Below, piece by piece: positions 36,383 to 44,370 of a stretch of 64,000 bases of DNA. The position numbers and the translations under genes are program-made. Source of the DNA: Thalassospira lucentensis (GTDB lineage Bacteria > Pseudomonadota > Alphaproteobacteria > Rhodospirillales > Thalassospiraceae); the NCBI RefSeq assembly GCF_011806425.1, contig NZ_JAATOV010000007.1, positions 124,001 to 188,000 of the forward strand, written 5' to 3'. Each line of letters opens with the position of its first letter. The first letter of the stretch is position 1. The notes beneath the pieces are model-generated. The model worked only from the letters and a program-made list of their open reading frames with translations, did not search any database and had not been told where the DNA came from.

Positions 36383-36628
36383 TTAGCTCATCCCAAGGGC
36401 GCGTTTATAGACTTCAAGAATTTCTTCCTGTTCGCTGCGCTCGTGGTCTTCCATTTTGCGCAGGCGGATGATCTGGCGCAGGATTTTCACGTCATAGCCA
36501 AGGGCTTTGGCTTCGCCGTAAACTTCTTTGATGTCGGCCATCAAGTTGGTCTTTTCTTCTTCAAGACGCTCAATACGCTCGACATAACTCGCAAGCTGAT
36601 CGGCTGCGATACCACCGACTTCGGTCAT
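36383..36628 (-). CDS. gapR: GapR-type DUF2312 nucleoid protein
   Basis: This 81-residue protein is the DUF2312/UPF0335 family, whose Caulobacter member GapR binds overtwisted AT-rich DNA ahead of replication and transcription forks and stimulates topoisomerases. The start GIAADQLASYVERIERLEEEK, then IKEVYGEAKALGYDVKILRQ and IIRLRKMEDHERSEQEEILE match the family closely. It is all-helical, as expected. Located just outside the AT-rich glycan block, on the opposite strand. Confidence 0.88.
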   Translation of the reverse strand: MTEVGGIAADQLASYVERIERLEEEKTNLMADIKEVYGEAKALGYDVKILRQIIRLRKMEDHERSEQEEILEVYKRALGMS

Positions 36629-36730
36629 TTAATTCTTCTCCGATGATGGGCTGCACAGCGGATACCCGGTGCGCGGAAACTTTTAATGCGGCGCGACGAT
36701 ACTCAATGCACTGCCTGCTGACAAGGGGCG

Positions 36731-37900
36731 TTACACGACCGATTGTGATCCCGGTACGGTCTGCGCAATCAAGTGATCCGCCACCCCCAAAAGCGCATCG
36801 CGCGGGGATGCCCCTTTTTCCACGGCATCATCATACACTTCGCGCTGCTGACGCGCGCTGGTGCCGCGGCGTATGATTTCACGCGCATGTTCGATTTCGG
36901 CAACACAGCCGAAAAATTCCGCGTCGGGTCGGATCAATTCAATAATTTCTTCGACCAAATCACCGTATGGCACAATTTCAGCCCGGCCAAAATCAATCAA
37001 CCCGGCCTGATCGCCCGGATCACTACCATATCGGCATGCCCGCCACCGGTTTTCACGCACCAGCATATGGGCATAAATCCGCCACCGCTGATTATTACGC
37101 CGCAACCGATATAACATCCGAAGCAAACAGCGCGTGATTGATGCGACGCACACCGCATCTTCCAGATCGGTACAGACATCGGCAATCCGCATTTCAAGGG
37201 TCGGCCACCGGTCTGAGGGGCGCATATCCCACCAAAGCTTGGTGCCATCTTCAATCACGCCGGCCTGAACCAGCATATCCACATGACGACGATATTCTGC
37301 CCACGATCCAAATACTTCAGGCAATCCGGTCCGAGGCAGATTATCAAACACCGACAAGCGAAACGTTTGAAGTCCGGTATCGCGGCCCCGCCAAAATGGC
37401 GAGCTGGTGGTAAGTGCCAAAAGATGCGGTAGAAAATAACTGGCCTGTGCCATCAATTCGATCCGAAGGTCATCATCTTCGATCCCGACATGGACATGCA
37501 TGCCGCAAATCAACAAGCGATCTACCACGGTGCGAAGATCGCGTGCGATGGTACTGTATCGTTCACCTTCGGTATGTTTTTGGCTATCCCATTGCGCAAA
37601 TGGATGGGTCGATGCCGCCAGCAACGCCATATCGTATTTGCTAGCAATCTCGGCAAGGGTTGACCGCATATGGGTCAGTTGATCACGGGCTTCCCCGGCA
37701 CTGGTACAAACCTTGGTGCCGGTTTCGACCTGACAGCGCATAAACTCGCTCGACACCTGATCGCCCAGCTTGGCTTTGGCGTCTTTTAAAAAATCTGCTG
37801 GTGGATCAGTCGCAAGATCGCGGGTTTCGCGATCGACAAGCCAGAATTCTTCTTCTATGCCAATGGAAAATCCCGGTTCTTGCGCCTGAAACACCGTCAA
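36731..37900 (-). CDS. GCS2-family carboxylate-amine ligase (YbdK-like)
   Basis: This 389-residue glutamate-cysteine-ligase-type enzyme would form an amide bond between a carboxylate, usually glutamate, and an amine with ATP. The core is FSIGIEEEFWLVDRETRDLA near the start, LICGMHVHVGIEDDDLRIEL in the middle, and TLEMRIADVCTDLEDAVCVA, all family landmarks. Although the frame is open to 38002, TTG 37900 lies 1 nt after the upstream stop, with AGGAG at the right spacing. It also gives the family N-terminus. It is translationally linked to the N-formylglutamate amidohydrolase gene. Some YbdK homologues make gamma-glutamyl compounds of unknown role. Confidence 0.85.
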   Translation of the reverse strand: MTVFQAQEPGFSIGIEEEFWLVDRETRDLATDPPADFLKDAKAKLGDQVSSEFMRCQVETGTKVCTSAGEARDQLTHMRSTLAEIASKYDMALLAASTHPFAQWDSQKHTEGERYSTIARDLRTVVDRLLICGMHVHVGIEDDDLRIELMAQASYFLPHLLALTTSSPFWRGRDTGLQTFRLSVFDNLPRTGLPEVFGSWAEYRRHVDMLVQAGVIEDGTKLWWDMRPSDRWPTLEMRIADVCTDLEDAVCVASITRCLLRMLYRLRRNNQRWRIYAHMLVRENRWRACRYGSDPGDQAGLIDFGRAEIVPYGDLVEEIIELIRPDAEFFGCVAEIEHAREIIRRGTSARQQREVYDDAVEKGASPRDALLGVADHLIAQTVPGSQSVV

Positions 37901-37901
37901 A

Positions 37902-38702
37902 TCAGTCTCTCCTGATCTTATAAAGGTCCGGATCGGCAAGAATGTCGGCAAACGCATCGCCGAGGATCTTTGCCCATTTTTCGCATCCTTCATCAGTATC
38001 AATCAGATCCTGACGAATTTCAATCGACACACAGGGCAGCCCGCCGGCTTCTCCGTGATGGTCGATGGTGTAATCAGCCATTTGCTGCCCGGAATAAGGT
38101 TCATTATCCCCAATTGTCAGATCAGGGTTCTGTTCACGCAACTTTTCCAGAAGCGGACCGGGAATACGACCATCCTGATCCCAAAGAATGCCAATTTCCC
38201 AAGGGCGTTCAAATCCTTGAAACACCGGGGTAAAGCTGTGAATTGCGATCAACGCCGGCACAATTTTATGGGCATGGAAATTGGCAATGCGTTCTTCAAT
38301 CGCCCAGTGATAAGGCAAGAAAATCTCGCGAATGCGCGACATGCGTTCTGTTGGGGTGACGTTTTTGTTGCCGGGAACCACCGTCTGATCGGCGATTTCG
38401 GGCATGCCGGTCGGGTCCCAAAGCTGACGATTACAATCAATCACCAAACGCGAATAGCCGCCCAAAACTGCGGGGCAATCAAACCGGTCGACGAGAATTT
38501 CGGTCACTTTGCGCGCCCCGATGTCCCAGCCAATGTGGCGTTTGCGTTCTTCTTCTGGCAGGCCAAGTGTGCCAAGGCTTTGTGGAATCTGGCGCGATGC
38601 ATGGTCGCAGACAAAAAGCGAATGTCCCTTGCCATTATCGTTTAAAACCTCAAACGGGGCTGGATCATCTTTGCCCAGAAGGGTTCCTGCAGTGTGACGC
38701 AC
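37902..38702 (-). CDS. N-formylglutamate amidohydrolase family protein
   Basis: A 266-residue protein of the FGase family, which hydrolyses N-formylglutamate to formate and glutamate in the five-step histidine utilisation route. Visible motifs are SLFVCDHASRQIPQSLG (with the metal-ligand DHA), RLVIDCNRQLWDPTGMPEIA, IAIHSFTPVFQGFERPWEIG and VSIEIRQDLI. No hut genes lie nearby, and the direct link to a GCS2-type ligase suggests a different acyl-glutamate substrate. Related alphaproteobacterial proteins are often annotated this way without proof of activity. Confidence 0.85.
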   Translation of the reverse strand: MRHTAGTLLGKDDPAPFEVLNDNGKGHSLFVCDHASRQIPQSLGTLGLPEEERKRHIGWDIGARKVTEILVDRFDCPAVLGGYSRLVIDCNRQLWDPTGMPEIADQTVVPGNKNVTPTERMSRIREIFLPYHWAIEERIANFHAHKIVPALIAIHSFTPVFQGFERPWEIGILWDQDGRIPGPLLEKLREQNPDLTIGDNEPYSGQQMADYTIDHHGEAGGLPCVSIEIRQDLIDTDEGCEKWAKILGDAFADILADPDLYKIRRD

Positions 38703-38922
38703 GCTTAAGTCTCCTGAAAATCAGTGGTCGCGGGACAAATCAAACAACCTAGCACACGTGCATCCCATGTCACGGTGCGCGCTGTTTGAACCGTCCGTTT
38801 TGAACTACCCTTTTATGCCGTTTCAAACTAGTTCGCACAAGGTCAACAAGCGACGCGATCCAACCTTAAGAACATGCCGTTGCGTGATCGTGCTTTGCGT
38901 CCGCCCCAAACATCCCCTAAAC

Positions 38923-38933
38923 TGGTATGACCA
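38923..38933 (+). promoter_or_regulatory. FadR-type operator candidate upstream of the GntR regulator
   Basis: TGGTATGACCA is a perfect TGGT-N3-ACCA palindrome, the consensus half-sites of the FadR subfamily of GntR regulators. It lies 67 bp before the regulator's ATG (39000) and suggests autoregulation. The nearest divergent gene starts at 38702, so that one could be controlled too. Confidence 0.6.
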
Positions 38934-38999
38934 TTCAAAAGACACGCAAAGAATCCGTGACAGAATTGGCGGATCAATCGCGATTGGAGAAGACCCAAC

Positions 39000-39749
39000 A
39001 TGCCGTCTGCCAAAAAGACCCCGGCCCCGGACGATCAAGAAACCAAACGTCCCAAACGGATTGCCGATCAGGTCGCAGACCAGATACTTGAAAAAATCTC
39101 AGACGGTATTTTCCTGCCCGGTGATCGGCTTCCGGGTGAACGCCAATTGGCCGAAACCATGGAAGTCAGCCGCGTTTCGGTCCGTGCCGCCTTACAAAAG
39201 CTGAAAACACGCGGTTATCTGCGCGCGGTTCAAGGCGGCGGCACTGAAATCTTGTCGTCCACCGGGATCGACATGGATACCGCCATGACTGATCTTGTCC
39301 GCGATTCCATCAGCAACCTGCGTGACCTTCAGGAAATCCGCTGTACGCTTGAAACATGGGCGGCGCGACGTGCCGCCACCAATGCCAGCGACGAAGACAT
39401 CAAATTATTGCGTCTGGCCTATCGTCAGGCCCATGACCCACGCCGCGCCGAAAAATACCGCGCAGATGATGACCATCGCCTGCATATGATGATCGGGCGC
39501 GCCACCGGATCGATCATTTACTATCACGTGATGAAAATGCTTCATGACGTCTTGCAGGCGGCCCTGATGGAAATCCGGTTTAATAATATGTCCGGGCCAA
39601 ATTTTGATCGCATGGTACAAGAACACCATCACGCCATCATCGAAGCCATCGCCGTACGCGATCCCGATGCGGCGGAAAAGGCCATGTCCAACCATCTGCA
39701 AGCCGTACTTGATTTCTTTAAAAGCGCATCGGACAAACAAGCTACCTAA
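39000..39749 (+). CDS. FadR-subfamily GntR transcriptional regulator
   Basis: A 249-residue repressor-type protein with a winged helix (RIADQVADQILEKISDGIFL, then PGDRLPGERQLAETMEVSRV and RAALQKLKTRGYL, about 20-82). An all-helical FCD ligand domain follows (about 98-235), with His residues in HDPRRAEK, DDHRLHM and EHHHAIIEA likely to bind a metal. GGAGA precedes the ATG. It is followed on the same strand by glycerate 2-kinase, and the hyi gene lies just beyond, so a hydroxy-acid or glyoxylate-derived ligand is plausible. That ligand is inference. Confidence 0.88.
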   Translation: MPSAKKTPAPDDQETKRPKRIADQVADQILEKISDGIFLPGDRLPGERQLAETMEVSRVSVRAALQKLKTRGYLRAVQGGGTEILSSTGIDMDTAMTDLVRDSISNLRDLQEIRCTLETWAARRAATNASDEDIKLLRLAYRQAHDPRRAEKYRADDDHRLHMMIGRATGSIIYYHVMKMLHDVLQAALMEIRFNNMSGPNFDRMVQEHHHAIIEAIAVRDPDAAEKAMSNHLQAVLDFFKSASDKQAT

Positions 39750-39808
39750 AGACAAAGACCGCAAAAAAAACGCGGCCATGAAAACCATTCCATTCAGGGG
39801 ACCCAAAC

Positions 39809-41071
39809 ATGACAACCGCACGCGAGAAACTTTTGGCTTTGATGGATGCGGCTCTAACGGCTGCTGATCCCGGTGTTCAAATCCCATTGAACCTGCCGAC
39901 AAAGCCAAAAGGCAAAACCATCGTCATTGGCGCTGGCAAAGCATCGGCCAACATGGCGCGTGCCTTTGAAAAGGCATGGGATGGTCCGCTTGAAGGATTG
40001 GTTGTCACCCGCTATGGCCATGCAGTCGCGTGCGATAAAATCGAAATTGTCGAGGCATCTCATCCTGTCCCGGATGCAGCCGGGCAAAAGGCTGCCGAAC
40101 GCATTCTTGAAATCGTTCAATCGGCGGGCCCGGATGATTTGGTGGTCTGCATGATTTCCGGTGGTGGTTCGGCATTGCTTGCCCTGCCCGGTCCGGGCTT
40201 AACGCTTGAGGATAAACAAGCCATCAGCAAGGCGCTTTTGCGCAGTGGTGCGACCATTTCAGAAATGAATTGCGTGCGCAAACATCTGTCGGCGATTAAA
40301 GGCGGCAGACTGGCGAAGGCATCCGCACCTGCGCGCATGGTGACCTATCTTGTGTCGGACGTCCCGGGCGATGATCCAGCCATCATTGCATCGGGCCCCA
40401 CCGTTGCCGACCCGACAACGGGCAAGGATGCGCTTGATCTTTTGCGCCATTACCAAATCGATATTCCAAATGCCGCCAAAGAACTTCTGTCTGACAGCAG
40501 CCAAGAAACCGTTAAACCCGGCGATGATTGCTTTGACGGACATGAAACCGTGATGCTGGCCCGCCCACAAGACAGCCTTGAAGCGGCCGCCAAGGTTGCC
40601 CGCGACCTTGGCCTGACCCCGGTCATTTTGGGCGATGCCATCGAAGGCGAAGCACGCGAAATCGCCATTATGCATGCCGGGATCGCCCATCAAGTGGCCA
40701 ATCACGGCCAACCGGCGACAAAGCCATGTGTGTTGCTATCAGGTGGGGAAACAACGGTCACTGTGCGCGGCGAAGGTGGGCGTGGCGGCCGTAACAGCGA
40801 ATTCCTGCTATCCCTGCTTGTTCAGTTGCGCGATCAATCAGGCTTTAGCGCCCTTGCCATTGATACCGATGGCATCGACGGCAGCGAAGACAATGCGGGC
40901 GCAATCATTGACGCGACAAGCTGGCAAAAGGCCAAAGACGCCGGAATTGATCTTCGGGAATATCTTGCCAATAACGATGCCTATAGCGCCTTTGCCAAGA
41001 TCGACGACCTGCTGATGACCGGTCCGACCCTAACCAACGTCAATGATTTCCGCGCTATTCTAATCGAATAG
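39809..41071 (+). CDS. Glycerate 2-kinase (MOFRL family)
   Basis: This 420-residue kinase phosphorylates D-glycerate, normally to 2-phosphoglycerate, in glyoxylate and tartrate routes. The N-terminal DUF4147 domain has KTIVIGAGKASANMARAFEK (about 33-52), EASHPVPDAAGQKAAERIL, then MISGGGSALLALPGPGLTLE, and NCVRKHLSAIKGGRLAK (about 152-168). The C-terminal MOFRL domain has LLSGGETTVTVRGEGGRGGR and AIDTDGIDGSEDNAGAIID. Product position (2- versus 3-phosphoglycerate) is from family knowledge. 59 nt after the regulator gene and convergent with hyi. Confidence 0.92.
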   Translation: MTTAREKLLALMDAALTAADPGVQIPLNLPTKPKGKTIVIGAGKASANMARAFEKAWDGPLEGLVVTRYGHAVACDKIEIVEASHPVPDAAGQKAAERILEIVQSAGPDDLVVCMISGGGSALLALPGPGLTLEDKQAISKALLRSGATISEMNCVRKHLSAIKGGRLAKASAPARMVTYLVSDVPGDDPAIIASGPTVADPTTGKDALDLLRHYQIDIPNAAKELLSDSSQETVKPGDDCFDGHETVMLARPQDSLEAAAKVARDLGLTPVILGDAIEGEAREIAIMHAGIAHQVANHGQPATKPCVLLSGGETTVTVRGEGGRGGRNSEFLLSLLVQLRDQSGFSALAIDTDGIDGSEDNAGAIIDATSWQKAKDAGIDLREYLANNDAYSAFAKIDDLLMTGPTLTNVNDFRAILIE

Positions 41072-41106
41072 GCGACGCGACGTGTGGGCTTAAGTCTGAA
41101 GTACGA

Positions 41107-41907
41107 TTAATCTGCGGCTTCCCCTGGTTTTGGCATCCAGGGGCGCAGCCAGCCAAGGCCGTCTTCAGTCCGCCCATGCGGTTTGTATTCGCAACCAATC
41201 CACCCGTCATAGCCGATACGATCAAGCAGATATAACAAGAACGGATAGTTTAGCTCCCCACTATCGGGTTCATGGCGTCCCGGTGCGCCTGCAACCTGCA
41301 CATGTCGGGTAATGTCAAAATGCTGATCAAGGCGCGCGGCAATGTTTCCGCCCACGATTTGTGCGTGATAAATATCAAACTGCAACCCCAAACGCGGATG
41401 GTTCATTTGCTCTAGGATCACCGCCGCTTGCTCCACGGAGTTAAGCAAATATCCCGGCATCTCATTCGGATTAATCGGCTCGATCAGAATATCAACACCC
41501 GCTTGATCAGCAAGGTCGGCAGCATAAAGCAGATTGTCGCAATAAAGCCGGGCCAGTTCCCCGGCATTTTCATCCTTGCCCATCACACCGGCCATGCAAT
41601 GGAGCATTTTGCAATCAGTGGCGGCTGCATAATCAAGCGCCTTAACCACGGAATCACGAAATTCCTCTTCGCGTCCGGGACGGCAGGCAAGCCCACGGTC
41701 GCCCGCTTCCCAATTCCCGGCAGGCAGATTGAACAAAACCTGCTCCAGCCCGTTATCCGCCAAAAGCGATTTGACCGTCGTCATCGGCAAATCATAGGCG
41801 CCGATATATTCCACCCCGGCAAATCCGGCCGCCGCCGCCGCCTCAAAGCGTTTTTCAAACGGAAGATCCGCGAACAAGAAAGACAGGTTGGCAGCAAAAC
41901 GGGGCAT
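41107..41907 (-). CDS. hyi: Hydroxypyruvate isomerase
   Basis: A 266-residue xylose-isomerase-like TIM barrel. Hyi interconverts hydroxypyruvate and tartronate semialdehyde. The N-terminus MPRFAANLSFLFADLPFEKR is characteristic. It continues with QVLFNLPAGNWEAGDRGLAC, ILIEPINPNEMPGYLL (catalytic Glu) and LGLQFDIYHAQIVGGNIA. The end YDGWIGCEYKPHGRTEDGLG carries the second catalytic Glu. With the neighbouring glycerate kinase it gives a short path from glyoxylate-derived compounds to glycerate 2-phosphate; glyoxylate carboligase and tartronate semialdehyde reductase are not in the window. Confidence 0.93.
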   Translation of the reverse strand: MPRFAANLSFLFADLPFEKRFEAAAAAGFAGVEYIGAYDLPMTTVKSLLADNGLEQVLFNLPAGNWEAGDRGLACRPGREEEFRDSVVKALDYAAATDCKMLHCMAGVMGKDENAGELARLYCDNLLYAADLADQAGVDILIEPINPNEMPGYLLNSVEQAAVILEQMNHPRLGLQFDIYHAQIVGGNIAARLDQHFDITRHVQVAGAPGRHEPDSGELNYPFLLYLLDRIGYDGWIGCEYKPHGRTEDGLGWLRPWMPKPGEAAD

Positions 41908-41986
41908 AGGGCACCTTTGGGATAAGCAGATTGCATAAGCGAAACAGTCCAGCCATGGTTTCCCATCGCCGGGGCAAGGTCAATCA

Positions 41987-43285
41987 TCAATGATCTGACT
42001 GGGGCGAAACACCGTCTGATGGACGGTGCGAAGCAGCACTTTCCTCTTCGCCGGTAATCAAACGCGCCCCCTTTTTACGAAACAGATAACTCCAGACCCA
42101 TTGCACCATCACAAGGGCCGGCGCACGAAGGCCGATCAGGAAGTAAATATGGGCAAGCCCCCAGAACCACCACGCCAGCCATCCTTTAAGCTTAAAGCCA
42201 TTAATATCGATTACCGCACGGTGGCGGCCAATCGTCGCCAGGTTTCCGGCATGGCTATATTCAAAGTCGCCGGTTTCGCGTCCTTCTTTATGATCGATAA
42301 TCCGGCCCGCAACATATTTACCCTGCTGCTTGGCCGCCGGCGCAATGCCCGGCACCGTCATGCCATCACGCCACGGAACATGGGCGGCATCCCCAATCAC
42401 AAACACATTGTCATGATCAGGCAGCGAAAGATCACCACTGACCATAATCCGCCCGCCTTTATCGGCGGGCTTTTCTGTCCAGTCCTTAAGGTTCGGGACT
42501 GTAACACCCGCCCCCCAAATCACATTGGCGGTCGGGATAAAGTCATCGCCGATTTGAACACCCTGCTCGGTAATATCCGACACAGCTTCACCAAGGCGGA
42601 CCTCAACCCCCAAATATTCAAGCGATTTACGGGTATAGTCTGACAGGCTTTCGGGAAACGCACCCAGCAATCGGTCGCCGCCTTCGGCAAGAATAATGCG
42701 GGCATCGCGCGGATCAATGCGTCGGAAATCATCCGAAAGCGCCTTTTTGGACAATTCGGCAATCGCACCGGCCATCTCGACACCGGTTGGCCCACCGCCG
42801 ACCACAACGAAATTCAACAAGCGACGTTTTTGTTCTTCGTCTTCGCTGTTTTCCGCCCGTTCAAACGCCAGAAGAAGGCTTTTGCGAATGTCGGTGGCCT
42901 CGGTAATGTTTTTCAGGCCCGGCGCAACGTCGGCCCAGCCATCATTGCCGAAATACGATGTCACCGCCCCGGTGGCTAACACCAGATAGTCGTAATCAAG
43001 GTCCCGTTCACCCGATAGGATCCGCTGATTGGCCAAATCAAGCCCGGTGACCTCACCCATAAAGACGTACACATTTTGATGTCGGCTAAAAATACTACGA
43101 ATGGGCCAGGCGATTTCTGCTGGCGAAAGATCAGCTGTCGCGACTTGGTACAATAACGGCTGAAACAGATGGTGATTGTGTTTGTCGATCAACACGACAT
43201 CCACATCTTTGCCCGCCAATTTCTTGGCCGTGCTCATCCCGCCAAACCCGGCACCAACAATCACGACGCGCTTTCGATCCGACAT
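41987..43285 (-). CDS. ndh: Type II NADH dehydrogenase (NDH-2)
   Basis: A 432-residue single-subunit flavoprotein that passes electrons from NADH to quinone without proton pumping. The FAD motif VVIVGAGFGGMSTAKKLAG is at residues 8-26, followed by the HHLFQPLLYQVATADLSPAE block. The NADH motif FVVVGGGPTGVEMAGAIAEL lies near 165-184, and VFVIGDAAHVPW near 293. A hydrophobic C-terminal stretch (GWLAWWFWGLAHIYFLIGLR) anchors it at the membrane. Transcribed alone, divergent from the HIT gene. Confidence 0.92.
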   Translation of the reverse strand: MSDRKRVVIVGAGFGGMSTAKKLAGKDVDVVLIDKHNHHLFQPLLYQVATADLSPAEIAWPIRSIFSRHQNVYVFMGEVTGLDLANQRILSGERDLDYDYLVLATGAVTSYFGNDGWADVAPGLKNITEATDIRKSLLLAFERAENSEDEEQKRRLLNFVVVGGGPTGVEMAGAIAELSKKALSDDFRRIDPRDARIILAEGGDRLLGAFPESLSDYTRKSLEYLGVEVRLGEAVSDITEQGVQIGDDFIPTANVIWGAGVTVPNLKDWTEKPADKGGRIMVSGDLSLPDHDNVFVIGDAAHVPWRDGMTVPGIAPAAKQQGKYVAGRIIDHKEGRETGDFEYSHAGNLATIGRHRAVIDINGFKLKGWLAWWFWGLAHIYFLIGLRAPALVMVQWVWSYLFRKKGARLITGEEESAASHRPSDGVSPQSDH

Positions 43286-43458
43286 CGTCCGGTTTCCCTT
43301 TCCTGACCAAGTCCTGAAACTCTAACCAATTGGAACTAGGCAGAAACCTTTGAAAACGCAACCAACCGACTGTGACCAACACCACAAGGAACCCAAGACA
43401 ACAGATCGCGTTCACGCTATAAAAGCGTTCGTTTTGCCCCAAAGATTAAGGTCCCCCC

Positions 43459-43887
43459 ATGAGCAACACATTCTCCCTTCATCCTCAGCTTGCGGCTGAC
43501 ACCACATTGGTCACCGACGGGCCTTTGTCACATGTTTTGTTGATGAATGATGCGCGTTATCCATGGCTCATTCTTGTTCCTAAACGTCCTGATCTTGTTA
43601 ATTTTGATGATCTCAGCGCCGACGACCGCAAAACGCTTGGCGATGAAACCGCGACGGTTTCTGCCGTGCTTAAACGCCGGTTTGATACACAGAAAACCAA
43701 CGTCGCGATGCTGGGCAACATGGTTCCGCAGCTCCATTGCCATGTGGTTGCACGCTTTACCGACGATCCGGCATGGCCCGGTCCGATCTGGGGCGTTGGC
43801 GAAGCGCAGCCCTATGACGAAGAAACCGGCCGCGATCGTCTTGCCACCTTGCGCGCTGATTTGATTTCCGCATTTAAGCATCTTTGA
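43459..43887 (+). CDS. HIT-domain protein with a modified triad
   Basis: This 142-residue histidine-triad nucleotide-binding protein would act on dinucleoside polyphosphates or AMP conjugates. The motif reads VPQLHCHVVAR, so the first triad histidine is glutamine while the catalytic pair is kept, as in one subgroup of bacterial HIT proteins. The upstream part (LMNDARYPWLILVPKR) is typical. It precedes the DUF3088 gene by 62 nt on the same strand. Confidence 0.85.
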   Translation: MSNTFSLHPQLAADTTLVTDGPLSHVLLMNDARYPWLILVPKRPDLVNFDDLSADDRKTLGDETATVSAVLKRRFDTQKTNVAMLGNMVPQLHCHVVARFTDDPAWPGPIWGVGEAQPYDEETGRDRLATLRADLISAFKHL

Positions 43888-43949
43888 TACGGCTGGGCGT
43901 TATCGATCACGGATTGCGATAACGCCCCCACATAAAAAAGGCGCCAGCC

Positions 43950-44309
43950 ATGCCCATTATCGACCGCGACACGATCTTTTTGCTAAAACCGGACTTCGAA
44001 GATCCGGCATGGCCAGAACAGCGTTTCTATTGCTGGCATTGCGTGCTGATTGACGGGGTACTAGCATCCTTTCCAAATCTACAAGGCTCTCTTGCAGTAC
44101 GTCACATTGCCTGGTCAAAGCCGCGTACAGAAATTGTTGATCTTCTGGGCGCGGATCATCAATCGCTTCCGGTGATGATCTTAAATTCCGCTGAGATATC
44201 CTCATCTCTTCAAACCAATACGGCCAATGGATATACGTTCATTGATGACAAAGACGCGATTTTACAGGCCCTAAGCGAACGGCATGGTTTCCCTGTTCCG
44301 CATCCTTGA
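43950..44309 (+). CDS. DUF3088-like protein
   Basis: A 119-residue protein matching DUF3088 in its start RDTIFLLKPDFEDPAWPEQR, the FYCWHCVLIDGVLASFP segment and the end FIDDKDAILQALSERHGFP. The CWHC pair (CxxC) followed by a helix looks like a thioredoxin-fold active site; a disulfide or metal role is possible, but no function is established that I know of. Its stop codon lies inside the FNR-type box of the next gene, so this gene may run into hemN transcription. Confidence 0.8.
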   Translation: MPIIDRDTIFLLKPDFEDPAWPEQRFYCWHCVLIDGVLASFPNLQGSLAVRHIAWSKPRTEIVDLLGADHQSLPVMILNSAEISSSLQTNTANGYTFIDDKDAILQALSERHGFPVPHP

Positions 44310-44319
44310 CGCACATCAA
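44306..44319 (+). promoter_or_regulatory. FNR/Anr-type box upstream of hemN
   Basis: TTGACGCACATCAA matches the anaerobic regulator consensus TTGAT-N4-ATCAA with one change. It sits 52 bp before the hemN start. A TAATGC-like -10 (44337-44342) lies at about the distance expected for an activating class II site. Confidence 0.7.
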
Positions 44320-44370
44320 GGCGCGCTAAATTGGAATAATGCAAAAGACGGACAGAACACACCAATCGGG

